DNA of 64,000 nt from Desulfovibrio sp. GTDB lineage: Bacteria; Desulfobacterota; Desulfovibrionia; Desulfovibrionales; Desulfovibrionaceae. The notes below the pieces were generated by a model. It searched no databases and was not told the origin of the DNA. It was given only the letters and a program-made list of their open reading frames with translations. The stretch lies in contig JALHJW010000002.1 in assembly GCA_022839785.1 (NCBI GenBank), forward strand, positions 1 to 64,000, read 5' to 3'. Shown here piece by piece: positions 20,885 through 28,839 of the stretch; positions within the stretch are counted from its first letter, which is position 1, and every line of letters begins with the position of its first letter. The translations under genes were made by a program, and so were the position numbers.

Positions 20885-21969
20885 GTCCCTGGTCCCGGCT
20901 TCGCATCGAGCCGCGCGACCGCGCCCTGCCGCCGCTCTTCAGCCTGGGGCTGGGCGTGGGGCTGGCGCTCCTGCTCGGCGCGGCCATCTTCGCGGGGCTG
21001 GGCGTGAACCCGCTCTCCGCCTACGCGGCCATGGCCGCCGGGGCCTTCGGTTCGGGCCACGCCCTCTCCGAAATCCTGGTCAAGGCCACGCCGCTCCTGC
21101 TCACCGGCCTGGCCGTGGCCCTGGCCGCGCGCATGCTGCTCTGGAACGTGGGCTGCGAGGGGCAGCTCGTCATGGGCGGCGTCTTCGCCGCCGGGTGCGC
21201 CCTCTTCCTCCTGCCGCCAGGCGCGCCGCCCCTGCCGGCGGCCTCGGCCGCGCTTCTCTGCGGGGCGCTGGGCGGCGCGGCCTGGGCCCTGGTCCCGGCC
21301 CTGCTCCGGGCCTGGGGCCAGGTCAGCGAGATTCTCACCACCCTGCTCCTCAACTACGTGGCCGTGATCCTGGTGGAGCACCTCTACTACGGCCCCTGGC
21401 GCGACCCCGCGGGCTTCGGCTTCCCCGGCACGGCGGAGCTGCCCGCGGCCGCGCACCTCGCCCGCCTCTGGCCCGAGGCCCTGGGCCGCGTCCACGCCGG
21501 ACTGCCCCTGGCCCTGCTCCTCGCGCCGCTCCTGGCCTTCCTGCTGGCGCGCACGCGCTGGGGCTTCTCGGTGCGGGTCATCGGCCTGTCGCCGGGCGCG
21601 GCGCGCTACGCGCGGCTGAACGTCCCGGCGCGCACCCTGGCCGTGCTCTGCTGCTCCGGCGCGCTGGCGGGCCTCGCGGGCGCGGGCGAGGTCCTGGGCA
21701 TCCACCACCGCCTGCAGGAGGGTCTGGCCGTGGGCCTGGGCTACGACGGCATCATCGTGGCCTGGCTGGCGCGCGGCAATCCCCTGGCCGCGCCCCTGAC
21801 CGCCCTGGCCCTGGGCGCGCTGTTCGTGGGCGCGGACCAGCTCCAGACGAACCTCGGCCTGCCCGCCAGCATCGGGCAGACGCTGGAGGCCGCGCTCCTG
21901 CTCGGCTACCTCGCGGGCGAATTCCTCGCGCGCCACCGCGTGGCGTTTGGGAGGGCGCATGTGGGCTGA
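20881..21969 (+). CDS. Nucleoside ABC transporter permease 1
   Basis: Inner-membrane permease of the BMP-type importer (BPD_transp_2 family). 362 residues, about nine hydrophobic segments. The family EAA-like region LLWNVGCEGQLVMGG is near residue 85, and the second half has GYDGIIVAWLARGNP near residue 290. It starts within the ATPase stop (4-base overlap) and overlaps permease 2 by 11 bases. Confidence 0.9.
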   Translation: MSPWSRLRIEPRDRALPPLFSLGLGVGLALLLGAAIFAGLGVNPLSAYAAMAAGAFGSGHALSEILVKATPLLLTGLAVALAARMLLWNVGCEGQLVMGGVFAAGCALFLLPPGAPPLPAASAALLCGALGGAAWALVPALLRAWGQVSEILTTLLLNYVAVILVEHLYYGPWRDPAGFGFPGTAELPAAAHLARLWPEALGRVHAGLPLALLLAPLLAFLLARTRWGFSVRVIGLSPGAARYARLNVPARTLAVLCCSGALAGLAGAGEVLGIHHRLQEGLAVGLGYDGIIVAWLARGNPLAAPLTALALGALFVGADQLQTNLGLPASIGQTLEAALLLGYLAGEFLARHRVAFGRAHVG

Positions 21970-22888
21970 TCTGGTGTTCCTCGGGCAGATCGCGGTCAAA
22001 TCCTCGGTGGCCGTGGCCCTGGCCGCGCTGGGCGAACTCGTGGCCGAGCGCTCCGGCGTGCTCAACCTGGGCGTGGAGGGCATGATGCTCATGGGTGCGC
22101 TGGCGGGCTTCGCCGCCGCCCTGACCACGGGCGACCCCTGGCTCGGCCTCGGGGCCGCGGCCCTGGTGGGCGCGGCCCTGGCCGGGCTGCACGCCTTCTT
22201 CGCCGTGGCCCTGCGCGCCAACCAGGTCCTGGCGGGCCTGGCCCTGACCATCCTGGGGGCCGGGCTGTCCAGCTTCCTCGGCCGCTCCCTGGCCGGGCAG
22301 AGCGGCCCGCGCTTCCGGCCCCTGCACCTGCCCTGGCTCTCGGACATCCCCGTCGCGGGCGAGATATTCTTCACCCAGAGCGCCCCGGCCTATCTCCTGT
22401 ACGGCCTGGCCCCGCTCCTCTGGTACTGGCTCTTCCGCACCGGGTCCGGCCTGCGCGTGCGCGCCTGCGGCCAGGGCGCGGCCTCGGCGGACGCCGCCGG
22501 GGTAAACGTGGCCCGCACCCGCGCCCTGTGCACGGTTCTCGGGGGCGCGCTGGCGGGCCTGGGCGGGGCTTACCTCTCGCTCTCCTACACGCCGGGCTGG
22601 GCCACGGGCATGACCGGCGGCCAGGGCTGGATCGCGGTGGCCATGGTCGTGTTCGCGGCCTGGCGGCCCCTGGGCGCGGTGGCCGGGGCCATGCTCTTCG
22701 GCCTCTTCCAGGCGCTGCAGTTCTGGTTCCAGGCCACGGGCCAGGAGCTGGTCCCGGCCTGGCTCCTGCGCATGCTGCCCTACCTGCTCACCATCGCGGT
22801 CCTGGCCGTGGTCCAGGGCAGCCCCAGCCTGCGCCGCCGCGCGGGCGCGCCCGCCGACCTCGGCCGTCCCTTCGCGCGGGAGGGCTGA
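21959..22888 (+). CDS. Nucleoside ABC transporter permease 2
   Basis: Partner permease, 309 residues, about eight membrane segments. The loop ERSGVLNLGVEGMMLMGALAGF near residue 30 is the family signature, with GGQGWIAVAMVVFAAWRP near residue 222. ATG 21959 is preceded by GGGAGG inside the end of permease 1. This is the last gene of the importer operon. Confidence 0.9.
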   Translation: MWADLVFLGQIAVKSSVAVALAALGELVAERSGVLNLGVEGMMLMGALAGFAAALTTGDPWLGLGAAALVGAALAGLHAFFAVALRANQVLAGLALTILGAGLSSFLGRSLAGQSGPRFRPLHLPWLSDIPVAGEIFFTQSAPAYLLYGLAPLLWYWLFRTGSGLRVRACGQGAASADAAGVNVARTRALCTVLGGALAGLGGAYLSLSYTPGWATGMTGGQGWIAVAMVVFAAWRPLGAVAGAMLFGLFQALQFWFQATGQELVPAWLLRMLPYLLTIAVLAVVQGSPSLRRRAGAPADLGRPFAREG

Positions 22889-22941
22889 GGCGTTTGCCGC
22901 GCGGCCGGATTTCTGCCATCATGGCCGTAAAGGACCACGTC

Positions 22942-23229
22942 ATGCGACCCGATCTGCAACAACTCGCCGAGGCCATCGCCCCCCTGCTGCGCAAAAGCGG
23001 CGTGCGCTCCGCCGCGGTCTTCGGCTCCACGGCGCGCGGCGAGGCCGGGCCGGGCAGCGATCTCGACCTGCTGGTGGAGTTCGCTCCCGAAGCGGACCTG
23101 CTGGACGCCGCCGGGCTCAAGCTGGAGCTGGAGGCCAGCCTTTCGCGGCCGGTGGACATCGTGACCCGCGCGGGCCTCAAGCCCGCCCTGGCCCCGCGCA
23201 TCCTCAAGGACTGCGTGCCCATCCTATGA
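22942..23229 (+). CDS. mntA: MntA-type antitoxin nucleotidyltransferase
   Basis: A 95-residue minimal nucleotidyltransferase with the core motif GSTARGEAGPGSDLDLLV (GSx10DxD), the active site of the MNT fold. In HepT/MntA (type VII) pairs this protein AMPylates and inactivates the HEPN toxin. The start at 22942 has AAGGA upstream; an earlier ATG at 22921 lacks one. It overlaps the HEPN gene by four bases (ATGA). Confidence 0.87.
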   Translation: MRPDLQQLAEAIAPLLRKSGVRSAAVFGSTARGEAGPGSDLDLLVEFAPEADLLDAAGLKLELEASLSRPVDIVTRAGLKPALAPRILKDCVPIL

Positions 23230-23567
23230 ACCGCACGCCGGACGTCCACCTGCGCGACATCCTGGACAGTATCGACGCCATCGCGTCCTACGTCCAGGGG
23301 ATGACCAGGGAGGCCTTCGGCCGGGACCCCAAGACCCAGGACGCCGTGCTCCGCCGCGTCGAGATCATCGGCGAGGCGGCCGGAAGGCTCATGCGGGACG
23401 GCTTCGCCGACGCCCATCCCGACATCCCCTGGGCGCGCATGAAAGCCATGCGCAACCTCGTCATCCATGATTACGACGCCGCGGATCTGGACCTCGTCTG
23501 GAATCTCACCGGCAATCGCCTGCCCGAACTGCGCCGCCGCGTCGCCGACCTGCTCCCCCCGGGCTGA
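23226..23567 (+). CDS. hepT: HepT-type HEPN ribonuclease toxin
   Basis: A 113-residue HEPN-domain protein. The catalytic R-x4-H motif is intact in MRNLVIHDYDAADLDLVW near residues 77-84, including the tyrosine two residues after His that MntA adenylylates in studied systems. The preceding RRVEIIGEAAGRL is also typical. Paired with mntA in the normal antitoxin-toxin order with overlapping stop and start. The toxin looks functional. Confidence 0.87.
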   Translation: MNRTPDVHLRDILDSIDAIASYVQGMTREAFGRDPKTQDAVLRRVEIIGEAAGRLMRDGFADAHPDIPWARMKAMRNLVIHDYDAADLDLVWNLTGNRLPELRRRVADLLPPG

Positions 23568-23572
23568 GGCCC

Positions 23573-23601
23573 TTTCCAATCCGCGCCGTCCCGGCTATAC
23601 C
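23573..23601 (+). promoter_or_regulatory. Probable promoter of apt-mtnP
   Basis: TTTCCA and TATACC with a 17-base spacer, starting five bases after the hepT stop and ending 46 bases before the apt ATG. Confidence 0.5.
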
Positions 23602-23647
23602 TTCCCTGGCGTTTCGACCACCCCCCATTGCAGGAGGAGCACGCTTC

Positions 23648-24169
23648 ATGGATCTGCGCAACTTCATCCGGGACATTCCCAACTATCCCAAGGAAGGCAT
23701 CGTCTTTTTCGACATCACGCCGCTGCTCTCCAGCCCCAAGGCCTTCCAGTACGCCGTGGACCAGCTCGCCGAGAAATTCGCGGACAGGAATCCCACCAAG
23801 ATCACCGCGGCCGAGTCGCGCGGCTTCATCTTCGCCGCGCCCCTGGCCTACAAGATGAGCCTGCCCTTCATCCCCATGCGCAAGCCCGGCAAGCTCCCGT
23901 ACAAGACCATGTCCGTGACCTACGACCTGGAATACGGCACCGACACCCTGTGCATGCACGTGGACGCCATCGGGAAGGACGACAACGTCCTGATCATCGA
24001 CGACCTGCTGGCCACCGGCGGCACGGTCAACGGCATGGTCAAGCTCATCGACCGCGCCCAGGCCAAGGTGGCGGGCATCGGCTTCGTCATCGAGCTGGGC
24101 TTCCTGCCCGGCGGCAAGAGCCTGCGCGACCTGGGCTTCGAGCACACCTGCCTGCTGAACATCGGTTGA
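23648..24169 (+). CDS. apt: Adenine phosphoribosyltransferase
   Basis: Makes AMP from adenine and PRPP. 173 residues, typical length. PRPP-binding motif VLIIDDLLATGGTV near residue 116; IPNYPKEGIVFFDITPLL near the N-terminus and AAESRGFIFAAPLAY near residue 58 are APRT hallmarks. AGGAGG lies upstream. The next gene is the MTA phosphorylase homologue after eight bases, so adenine released by that enzyme would be recycled here. Confidence 0.95.
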   Translation: MDLRNFIRDIPNYPKEGIVFFDITPLLSSPKAFQYAVDQLAEKFADRNPTKITAAESRGFIFAAPLAYKMSLPFIPMRKPGKLPYKTMSVTYDLEYGTDTLCMHVDAIGKDDNVLIIDDLLATGGTVNGMVKLIDRAQAKVAGIGFVIELGFLPGGKSLRDLGFEHTCLLNIG

Positions 24170-24177
24170 GGGACGCC

Positions 24178-24924
24178 ATGCGCAAGATCGGCATCATCGG
24201 CGGCAGCGGCCTGGACGACCCGGACATCCTGCAGAACCCGCGCGACGTGGAGGTCCACACCCCCTGGGGCCAGCCCAACTCCACCCTGCGCACGGGCGAG
24301 ATCGCGGGCCGCGAGGTGGCCATCCTGGCGCGCCACGGCCGCGCCCACACCACGCCCCCCACCCAGGTCAACTACCGCGCCAACATCTGGGCGCTCAAGC
24401 TCGCGGGCTGCAGCCACATCCTGGCGACCACGGCGGTGGGATCGCTGCGCCGGGAGATCGAGCGCGGCCATCTGGTCGTGCTCGACCAGTTCATCGACTT
24501 CACCCGGCGGCGCGACCTCTCCTTCCACGACCGCTTCGAGCCGCACGCGCCCGTGCACACGCCCATGGCCGAGCCCTTCGACGCCACCCTGCGCGCGCGC
24601 CTCTGCGAGGCCTGCGACGCGCTCGGCTACCCGCACCACAAGCGCGGCACCGTGGTCACCATCGAGGGGCCGCGCTTCTCCACGCGGGCCGAGTCGAACA
24701 TGTTCCGCATGTGGGGCGCGGACGTGATCAACATGTCCGTGGCCACGGAATGCTCCCTGGCCGCCGAGGCGGGCATCCCCTACGCGGCCGTGGCCATGTC
24801 CACGGACTACGACTGCTGGAAGACCGACGAGCCGCCCGTGACCTGGGATGAGATCCTGCACATCTTCCGCCAGAACGCGGACCGCGTGACCTCGGTGCTC
24901 TGCAGCGCCATCGCCGCCATGTAG
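24178..24924 (+). CDS. mtnP: S-methyl-5'-thioadenosine phosphorylase family protein
   Basis: Phosphorolytic cleavage of methylthioadenosine (or methylthioinosine/purine nucleosides) to base and methylthioribose-1-phosphate. 248 residues: GIIGGSGLDDPDIL phosphate loop, ILARHGRAHTTPPTQVNYRANIWALK, TIEGPRFSTRAES and STDYDCW, all family signatures. The substrate loop reads NMSVATECSLAAEAG where classical MTA phosphorylases read NMTTVPE, so base preference may differ; the deaminase at 15983 would supply methylthioinosine. Operonic with apt. Confidence 0.9.
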   Translation: MRKIGIIGGSGLDDPDILQNPRDVEVHTPWGQPNSTLRTGEIAGREVAILARHGRAHTTPPTQVNYRANIWALKLAGCSHILATTAVGSLRREIERGHLVVLDQFIDFTRRRDLSFHDRFEPHAPVHTPMAEPFDATLRARLCEACDALGYPHHKRGTVVTIEGPRFSTRAESNMFRMWGADVINMSVATECSLAAEAGIPYAAVAMSTDYDCWKTDEPPVTWDEILHIFRQNADRVTSVLCSAIAAM

Positions 24925-24985
24925 GCGGCTCCCCGACGGCAGCGGCCCGCAGCCGCGCCGACAGGCCGAGGGGCCGGACGCTTGG

Positions 24986-25040
24986 GTCCGCCCCCCGGGC
25001 CGTTGCGGCGTGCGCGACGGCCCGGGCGGACGGGCCTTTT
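24986..25040 (+). terminator. Terminator of apt-mtnP
   Basis: A long GC stem (24986-25003 with 25017-25031, three unpaired C) followed by GGGCC and TTTT at 25037-25040. It lies between convergent mtnP and the GlsB-like gene. Confidence 0.6.
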
Positions 25041-25285
25041 CAGCGGCCCGGCCGCACCTTCGCGGCCAGCCAGAGCAGGAGCGCGGCCCCGGCCGTGGCG
25101 GTCACGAGGTTGCCGAGCAGACCGTGGGCCGAGATGCCCACGGCCTGTGCCAGGAACCCGCCCACCAGCGCCCCGGCCACGCCCAGCCCGAGGTTGCGCG
25201 GGAGGCCGAAGCCTCCGCCGCGCATCAGCTTTCCGGCCAGCCACCCGGCCAGCGCGCCCACCACCAGAAACATCACGATGCCCAT
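25040..25285 (-). CDS. GlsB/YeaQ/YmgE family membrane protein
   Basis: An 81-residue membrane protein of the transglycosylase-associated (GlsB/YeaQ/YmgE) family, thought to be a stress-response membrane protein of unknown mechanism. Three hydrophobic segments with glycine-zipper repeats: GALAGWLAGKLMRGGGFG near residue 11, GLGVAGALVGGFLA, and a C-terminal segment. AGGAGG lies seven bases before the ATG. Monocistronic, between convergent mtnP and divergent gpsA. Confidence 0.82.
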   Translation of the reverse strand: MGIVMFLVVGALAGWLAGKLMRGGGFGLPRNLGLGVAGALVGGFLAQAVGISAHGLLGNLVTATAGAALLLWLAAKVRPGR

Positions 25286-25369
25286 GGTCGCCTCCTGTTG
25301 CGGCAGGCTACCACGTCCGCCGCGCCCGGCGCACGCGTTTTCGCGCCGTCGCGGCGGGGGCCGTCCCGC

Positions 25370-25398
25370 TTGCCAACCATTCCGGGCCAAGCTATCGT
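25370..25398 (+). promoter_or_regulatory. Promoter of gpsA
   Basis: TTGCCA and TATCGT separated by 17 bases, 32 bases before the gpsA start codon. Confidence 0.6.
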
Positions 25399-25429
25399 CT
25401 TTTGTTCGAACGACATGCAAGGAGCCGCC

Positions 25430-26428
25430 ATGAAATTCGCCGTCATCGGCGCCGGAAGCTGGGGCACCACCCTGGCCGACCATCTCGCCCGCAACGGGCA
25501 GGACGTCCGCCTCTGGGTCCGGGAGCCCGAACTCCTCGCCGCCATCCGTTCCACCGGGGAAAACACCTGGTACATGCCGGGCGTGAAGCTCAACCCGGCC
25601 ATCGAATGCTCGCTCGACGCGGCCCGCGTGCTGGACGGCGCGGACTGCGCCCTGTTCGTGATCCCCAGCCAGCACTTCCGGGCCGCCCTCGGCTCCATGA
25701 AGGCGCACCTGCCCAAGAAGCCGGTCATCGCCTGCGCCTCCAAGGGCATCGAGCTGGGCACCCTGGCCACCATGTCCGAGGTCGTGGAGCAGAGCGTGGG
25801 CAGCCTGAAACCCACCTTCGCCATGCTCTCCGGCCCCAGCTTCGCCTTCGAGGTCATCCGCGGCATGCCCACGGCCGTGTCCCTGGGCTGCGCCAACCGC
25901 AAGGTCGGCAAGGAGCTGCAGGCCGCCTTCTCCGGCGCGTCGCTGCGCGTCTACTACAACAGCGACGTGCGCGGCGTGGAGCTGGGCGGGGCCATCAAGA
26001 ACGTCATCGCCATCGCGGCGGGCATCTCGGACGGCCTGGGCTTCGGCTCCAACGCGCGCGCCGCGCTCATCACGCGCGGCCTGGCCGAGATGACGCGCCT
26101 CTCCGTGGCCATGGGCGGCAAGGCCCAGACCTTCATGGGCCTGTCCGGCATGGGCGACCTGGTGCTCACCTGCACGGGCGAGCTGTCGCGCAACCGGCAG
26201 GTGGGCCTGCGCCTGGGCAAGGGGCAGAAGCTGCTGGAAATCCTGGAGAACATGAAGATGGTGGCCGAGGGCGTGAAGACCACCGAGGCCGTGCATCAGC
26301 TCGGCATCAAGCACGGCATCGAGCTGCCCATCACCACCATGGTCTACAAGGTGCTCAACGAAGGCAAGGACCCCTCCGAGGCGGTGCGCGAACTCATGGC
26401 CCGCGCCCTCAAGGAGGAGGACGACTAG
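25430..26428 (+). CDS. gpsA: Glycerol-3-phosphate dehydrogenase [NAD(P)+]
   Basis: Reduces dihydroxyacetone phosphate to sn-glycerol-3-phosphate for phospholipid synthesis. 332 residues. Rossmann motif GAGSWGTTLA at residue 7, ACASKGIE near 105, SGPSFAFEV near 135, catalytic lysine region GGAIKNVIAIAAG near 186 and GLSGMGDLVLTCTG near 240. AAGGAG precedes the ATG. Ends in a clear terminator. Confidence 0.95.
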   Translation: MKFAVIGAGSWGTTLADHLARNGQDVRLWVREPELLAAIRSTGENTWYMPGVKLNPAIECSLDAARVLDGADCALFVIPSQHFRAALGSMKAHLPKKPVIACASKGIELGTLATMSEVVEQSVGSLKPTFAMLSGPSFAFEVIRGMPTAVSLGCANRKVGKELQAAFSGASLRVYYNSDVRGVELGGAIKNVIAIAAGISDGLGFGSNARAALITRGLAEMTRLSVAMGGKAQTFMGLSGMGDLVLTCTGELSRNRQVGLRLGKGQKLLEILENMKMVAEGVKTTEAVHQLGIKHGIELPITTMVYKVLNEGKDPSEAVRELMARALKEEDD

Positions 26429-26468
26429 CGCCTGGGCGGAAGCACGAAAGAGAGAAAAGACGTTGAAC

Positions 26469-26501
26469 GGCCGGGGAGGGATGACCTCTCCGGCCTTTTT
26501 T
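26469..26501 (+). terminator. Rho-independent terminator of gpsA
   Basis: An 11-bp stem (GGCCGGGGAGG with CCTCTCCGGCC, one G-U pair) and a run of six T at 26496-26501, 40 bases after the gpsA stop. Confidence 0.88.
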
Positions 26502-26660
26502 CACAAAAAGTGCCACACATGAATTCCATCATACCACTAGCGCCAATCAATACCTCAAAATCTATCAGAAAAGAAGGCTAGTAGGACATCTCCATGTTTC
26601 TACCTTGAAGGTAACACACCGATAAAAATATCTGCAAATATTCTAAGGCGCAGCGCTCCA
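26502..26660. other. AT-rich non-coding stretch
   Basis: About 160 bases near 40 % G+C inside a 70 % G+C region, between the gpsA terminator and the hairpin repeat behind nrdD. No reading frame, RNA gene or clear repeat is recognised; it contains several A-tracts. Confidence 0.6.
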
Positions 26661-26668
26661 GCGCATGT

Positions 26669-26755
26669 CAAAAAGTTTAGGAAGGGAGAGGGGATGGGGT
26701 GCGGGGAAGGGGGAGGGGAACCCCTTGAAAAGGGCTTCCCCTCCCCCTTCCCCGC
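26669..26755 (-). repeat. Intergenic G-rich stem-loop repeat, copy 2
   Basis: A perfect 20-bp stem (26701-26720 with 26736-26755) plus an inner 5-bp stem, then on the minus strand a C-rich tract and AAACTTTTTG ending at 26669. It begins 20 bases after the nrdD stop and points away from that gene, the same orientation as copy 1 relative to its upstream gene. Confidence 0.8.
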
Positions 26756-26775
26756 TCTTCATGCGCGCGCTCCGC

Positions 26776-28839
26776 CTAGCAAAGCATGTCCGCCGATATT
26801 TCCGAGAAGACGATGCGGTCCATGTACTCGGCTTTCTTGCCCTTGTTCCATTGCGACACCGGCCGGTAGTAGCCCACGATGCGGGTGAAGACCTCGGTTT
26901 CCGCGCCGCAGTCCGGGCATTCGAACTGTTCGCCGCGGATGTAGCCGTGCTCCTTGCACACCGAGAAGGTGGGCGTGATCGACAGGTAGGGGATCTTGGT
27001 CTTGGTGAAGGCCTTGACGATGAAGCTCTGCAGCGCCTTGGTGTCGGCCACGGCCTCGCCCAGGAAGGAGTGGAAGACCGTGCCGCCGGTGTAGAGCGGC
27101 TGCAGCCGGTTCTGGTGCTCCAGGGCGTGGAACACGTCGGCCGTCTCGCCCACGGGCAGGCAGGTGGAGTTGGTGTAGTACGGCGTGCCGTTGCCCGAGG
27201 CCGCGATGTTCTCGTAGAGCGACTTGTCGATCTTGGCCAGCCGGTAGCTGGTGCCCTCGGCCGGGGTGGCCTCCAGGTTGTAGAGGTTGCCGGTCTCCTC
27301 CTGGAAGCGGCGGGTCAGGTCGCGCAGGTGGTTCAGCGCCCGCTGCATGAAGCGGATGCCCGCGTCGGTCTGGATGCCCTTGCCCAGCAGGTTCAGGCAG
27401 GCCTCGTGGCCGCCCACCAGCCCGATGGTGGAGAAGTGCGCCTTGTAGCCGTTCTTCAGGTAGCGCTTGGTCCAGGGGAAGAGGCCGCGCTCCAGGTTGT
27501 CGTTGACCAGCTTGCGCTTGAACTCCAGGGAATCGCGCGCCAGCTCGGCGTACTCGGTGAGCAGGTCGAGGAAGTCGTCCTCGGACTGCGAGAGGTAGGC
27601 CAATTTCGGCAGGTTCAGGGTGACCACGCCGATGGAGCCGGTGAGGTCGCCCGCGCCGAAGAGGCCGCCGGTCTTGTTGCGCAGCTCGCGCAGGTCCATC
27701 TGCAGGCGGCAGCACATGGAGCGCACGTCCTCGGGGTCGAGGTCGGAGTTGATGAAGTTCTGGAAGTAGGGCGCGCCGTACTTGGCGGTCATCTGCAGGA
27801 GCAGCTCGCCGATCTCGGAGTCCCAGGGGAAGTCCGGGGTGACGTTGTAGGTCGGGATGGGGAAGGAGAAGATGCGGCCGTGGTGGTCGCCCGAGAGCAT
27901 GACCTCAAGGAAGGCCTTGTTGATCATGTCCATTTCCGGCTGGTAGTCGGCGTAGGTGGCGTCGAGCATTCTGCCGCCGACGATCACCGCCTCCTTGCCC
28001 AGATGGCGCGGGGCCTTGAGGTCGAAGGTCAGGTTGGTGAAGGGCGACTGGCCGCCCCAGCGCGAGGTCGTGTTCAGGTTGAAGACGAACTTCTGCATGG
28101 CCTGACGGACCTGGTCGTAGGAGAGGCCGTCCTCGCGGATGAAGGGCGCGAGGTAGGTGTCCACGTTGTTGAAGGCCTGCGCGCCCGCCCATTCGTTCTG
28201 CAGCGTGCCCAGGAAATTGACCATCTGACCCATGACCGAGTCGAAGTGCCGGGCCGGACCGGCCGAGGAGCGGCCTTCCAGGTTGAAGCCCTCCAGCAGC
28301 AGGTCGCGCAGCGACCAGCCCGCGCAGTAGCCCGCGAGGCCGAAGGAGAGGTCGTGGATGTGGAAGTAGCCGTGCTCGTGCGCGGCGCGCACTTCCTCCG
28401 GATACTTCTCCAGGGCGTAGCGGGCCTGGACCGTGCCCGAGAGGTGCAGCATGAGCCCCTGGAAGGAGTGGGTCATGTTGGCGTTCTCGTTGACGCGCCA
28501 GTCGGCCTTGGAGAGGTAGTTGTCGATGGTCTCCGTGATGTCCACGTAGGCCTGCTTCTGCTCGCGCAGCTGGCGGCGTTTCTCGCGGTAGACGATGTAG
28601 CGCCGGGCCACGTCGAAGAGGCGGGACTCCATGAGCACGACCTCGACGAGGTCCTGCACCTGCTCCTGCGCCGGGACGTCGTTGCCTTCGAGCTTGGACT
28701 CGACCTTACGGGCGAGCCTCTTGGAGAGGAGCGGGTCCTTGATCCCGCTGGCTTTCAGGGCCTTGAGAATGGCATTGGCGATGCGGTCCGTGGACCACGT
28801 TTCCAGACATCCGTCGCGTTTGCGGATCTGGCTGGGCAT
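26776..28839 (-). CDS. nrdD: Anaerobic ribonucleoside-triphosphate reductase
   Basis: Oxygen-sensitive glycyl-radical enzyme that makes dNTPs under anaerobic growth. 687 residues: N-terminal ATP-cone (IRKRDGCLETWSTDRI, about 3-95), the catalytic barrel, a C-terminal zinc site (VCKEHGY and CPDCG) and the glycyl-radical motif RIVGYYRP about 30 residues from the end. The start is preceded by GGGAGG. A longer frame upstream belongs to nrdG in another frame. Downstream is the G-rich hairpin repeat. Confidence 0.95.
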   Translation of the reverse strand: MPSQIRKRDGCLETWSTDRIANAILKALKASGIKDPLLSKRLARKVESKLEGNDVPAQEQVQDLVEVVLMESRLFDVARRYIVYREKRRQLREQKQAYVDITETIDNYLSKADWRVNENANMTHSFQGLMLHLSGTVQARYALEKYPEEVRAAHEHGYFHIHDLSFGLAGYCAGWSLRDLLLEGFNLEGRSSAGPARHFDSVMGQMVNFLGTLQNEWAGAQAFNNVDTYLAPFIREDGLSYDQVRQAMQKFVFNLNTTSRWGGQSPFTNLTFDLKAPRHLGKEAVIVGGRMLDATYADYQPEMDMINKAFLEVMLSGDHHGRIFSFPIPTYNVTPDFPWDSEIGELLLQMTAKYGAPYFQNFINSDLDPEDVRSMCCRLQMDLRELRNKTGGLFGAGDLTGSIGVVTLNLPKLAYLSQSEDDFLDLLTEYAELARDSLEFKRKLVNDNLERGLFPWTKRYLKNGYKAHFSTIGLVGGHEACLNLLGKGIQTDAGIRFMQRALNHLRDLTRRFQEETGNLYNLEATPAEGTSYRLAKIDKSLYENIAASGNGTPYYTNSTCLPVGETADVFHALEHQNRLQPLYTGGTVFHSFLGEAVADTKALQSFIVKAFTKTKIPYLSITPTFSVCKEHGYIRGEQFECPDCGAETEVFTRIVGYYRPVSQWNKGKKAEYMDRIVFSEISADMLC

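Noticed and set aside
23573..24178. A purine riboswitch before apt
   Set aside because: The leader is about 40 bases and GC-rich; no three-way junction or conserved purine-riboswitch loop sequences are visible.
28706..28839. A frameshift in nrdG
   Set aside because: The protein is intact up to its expected end; only the tail extends into nrdD. An overlap explains it without a mutation.
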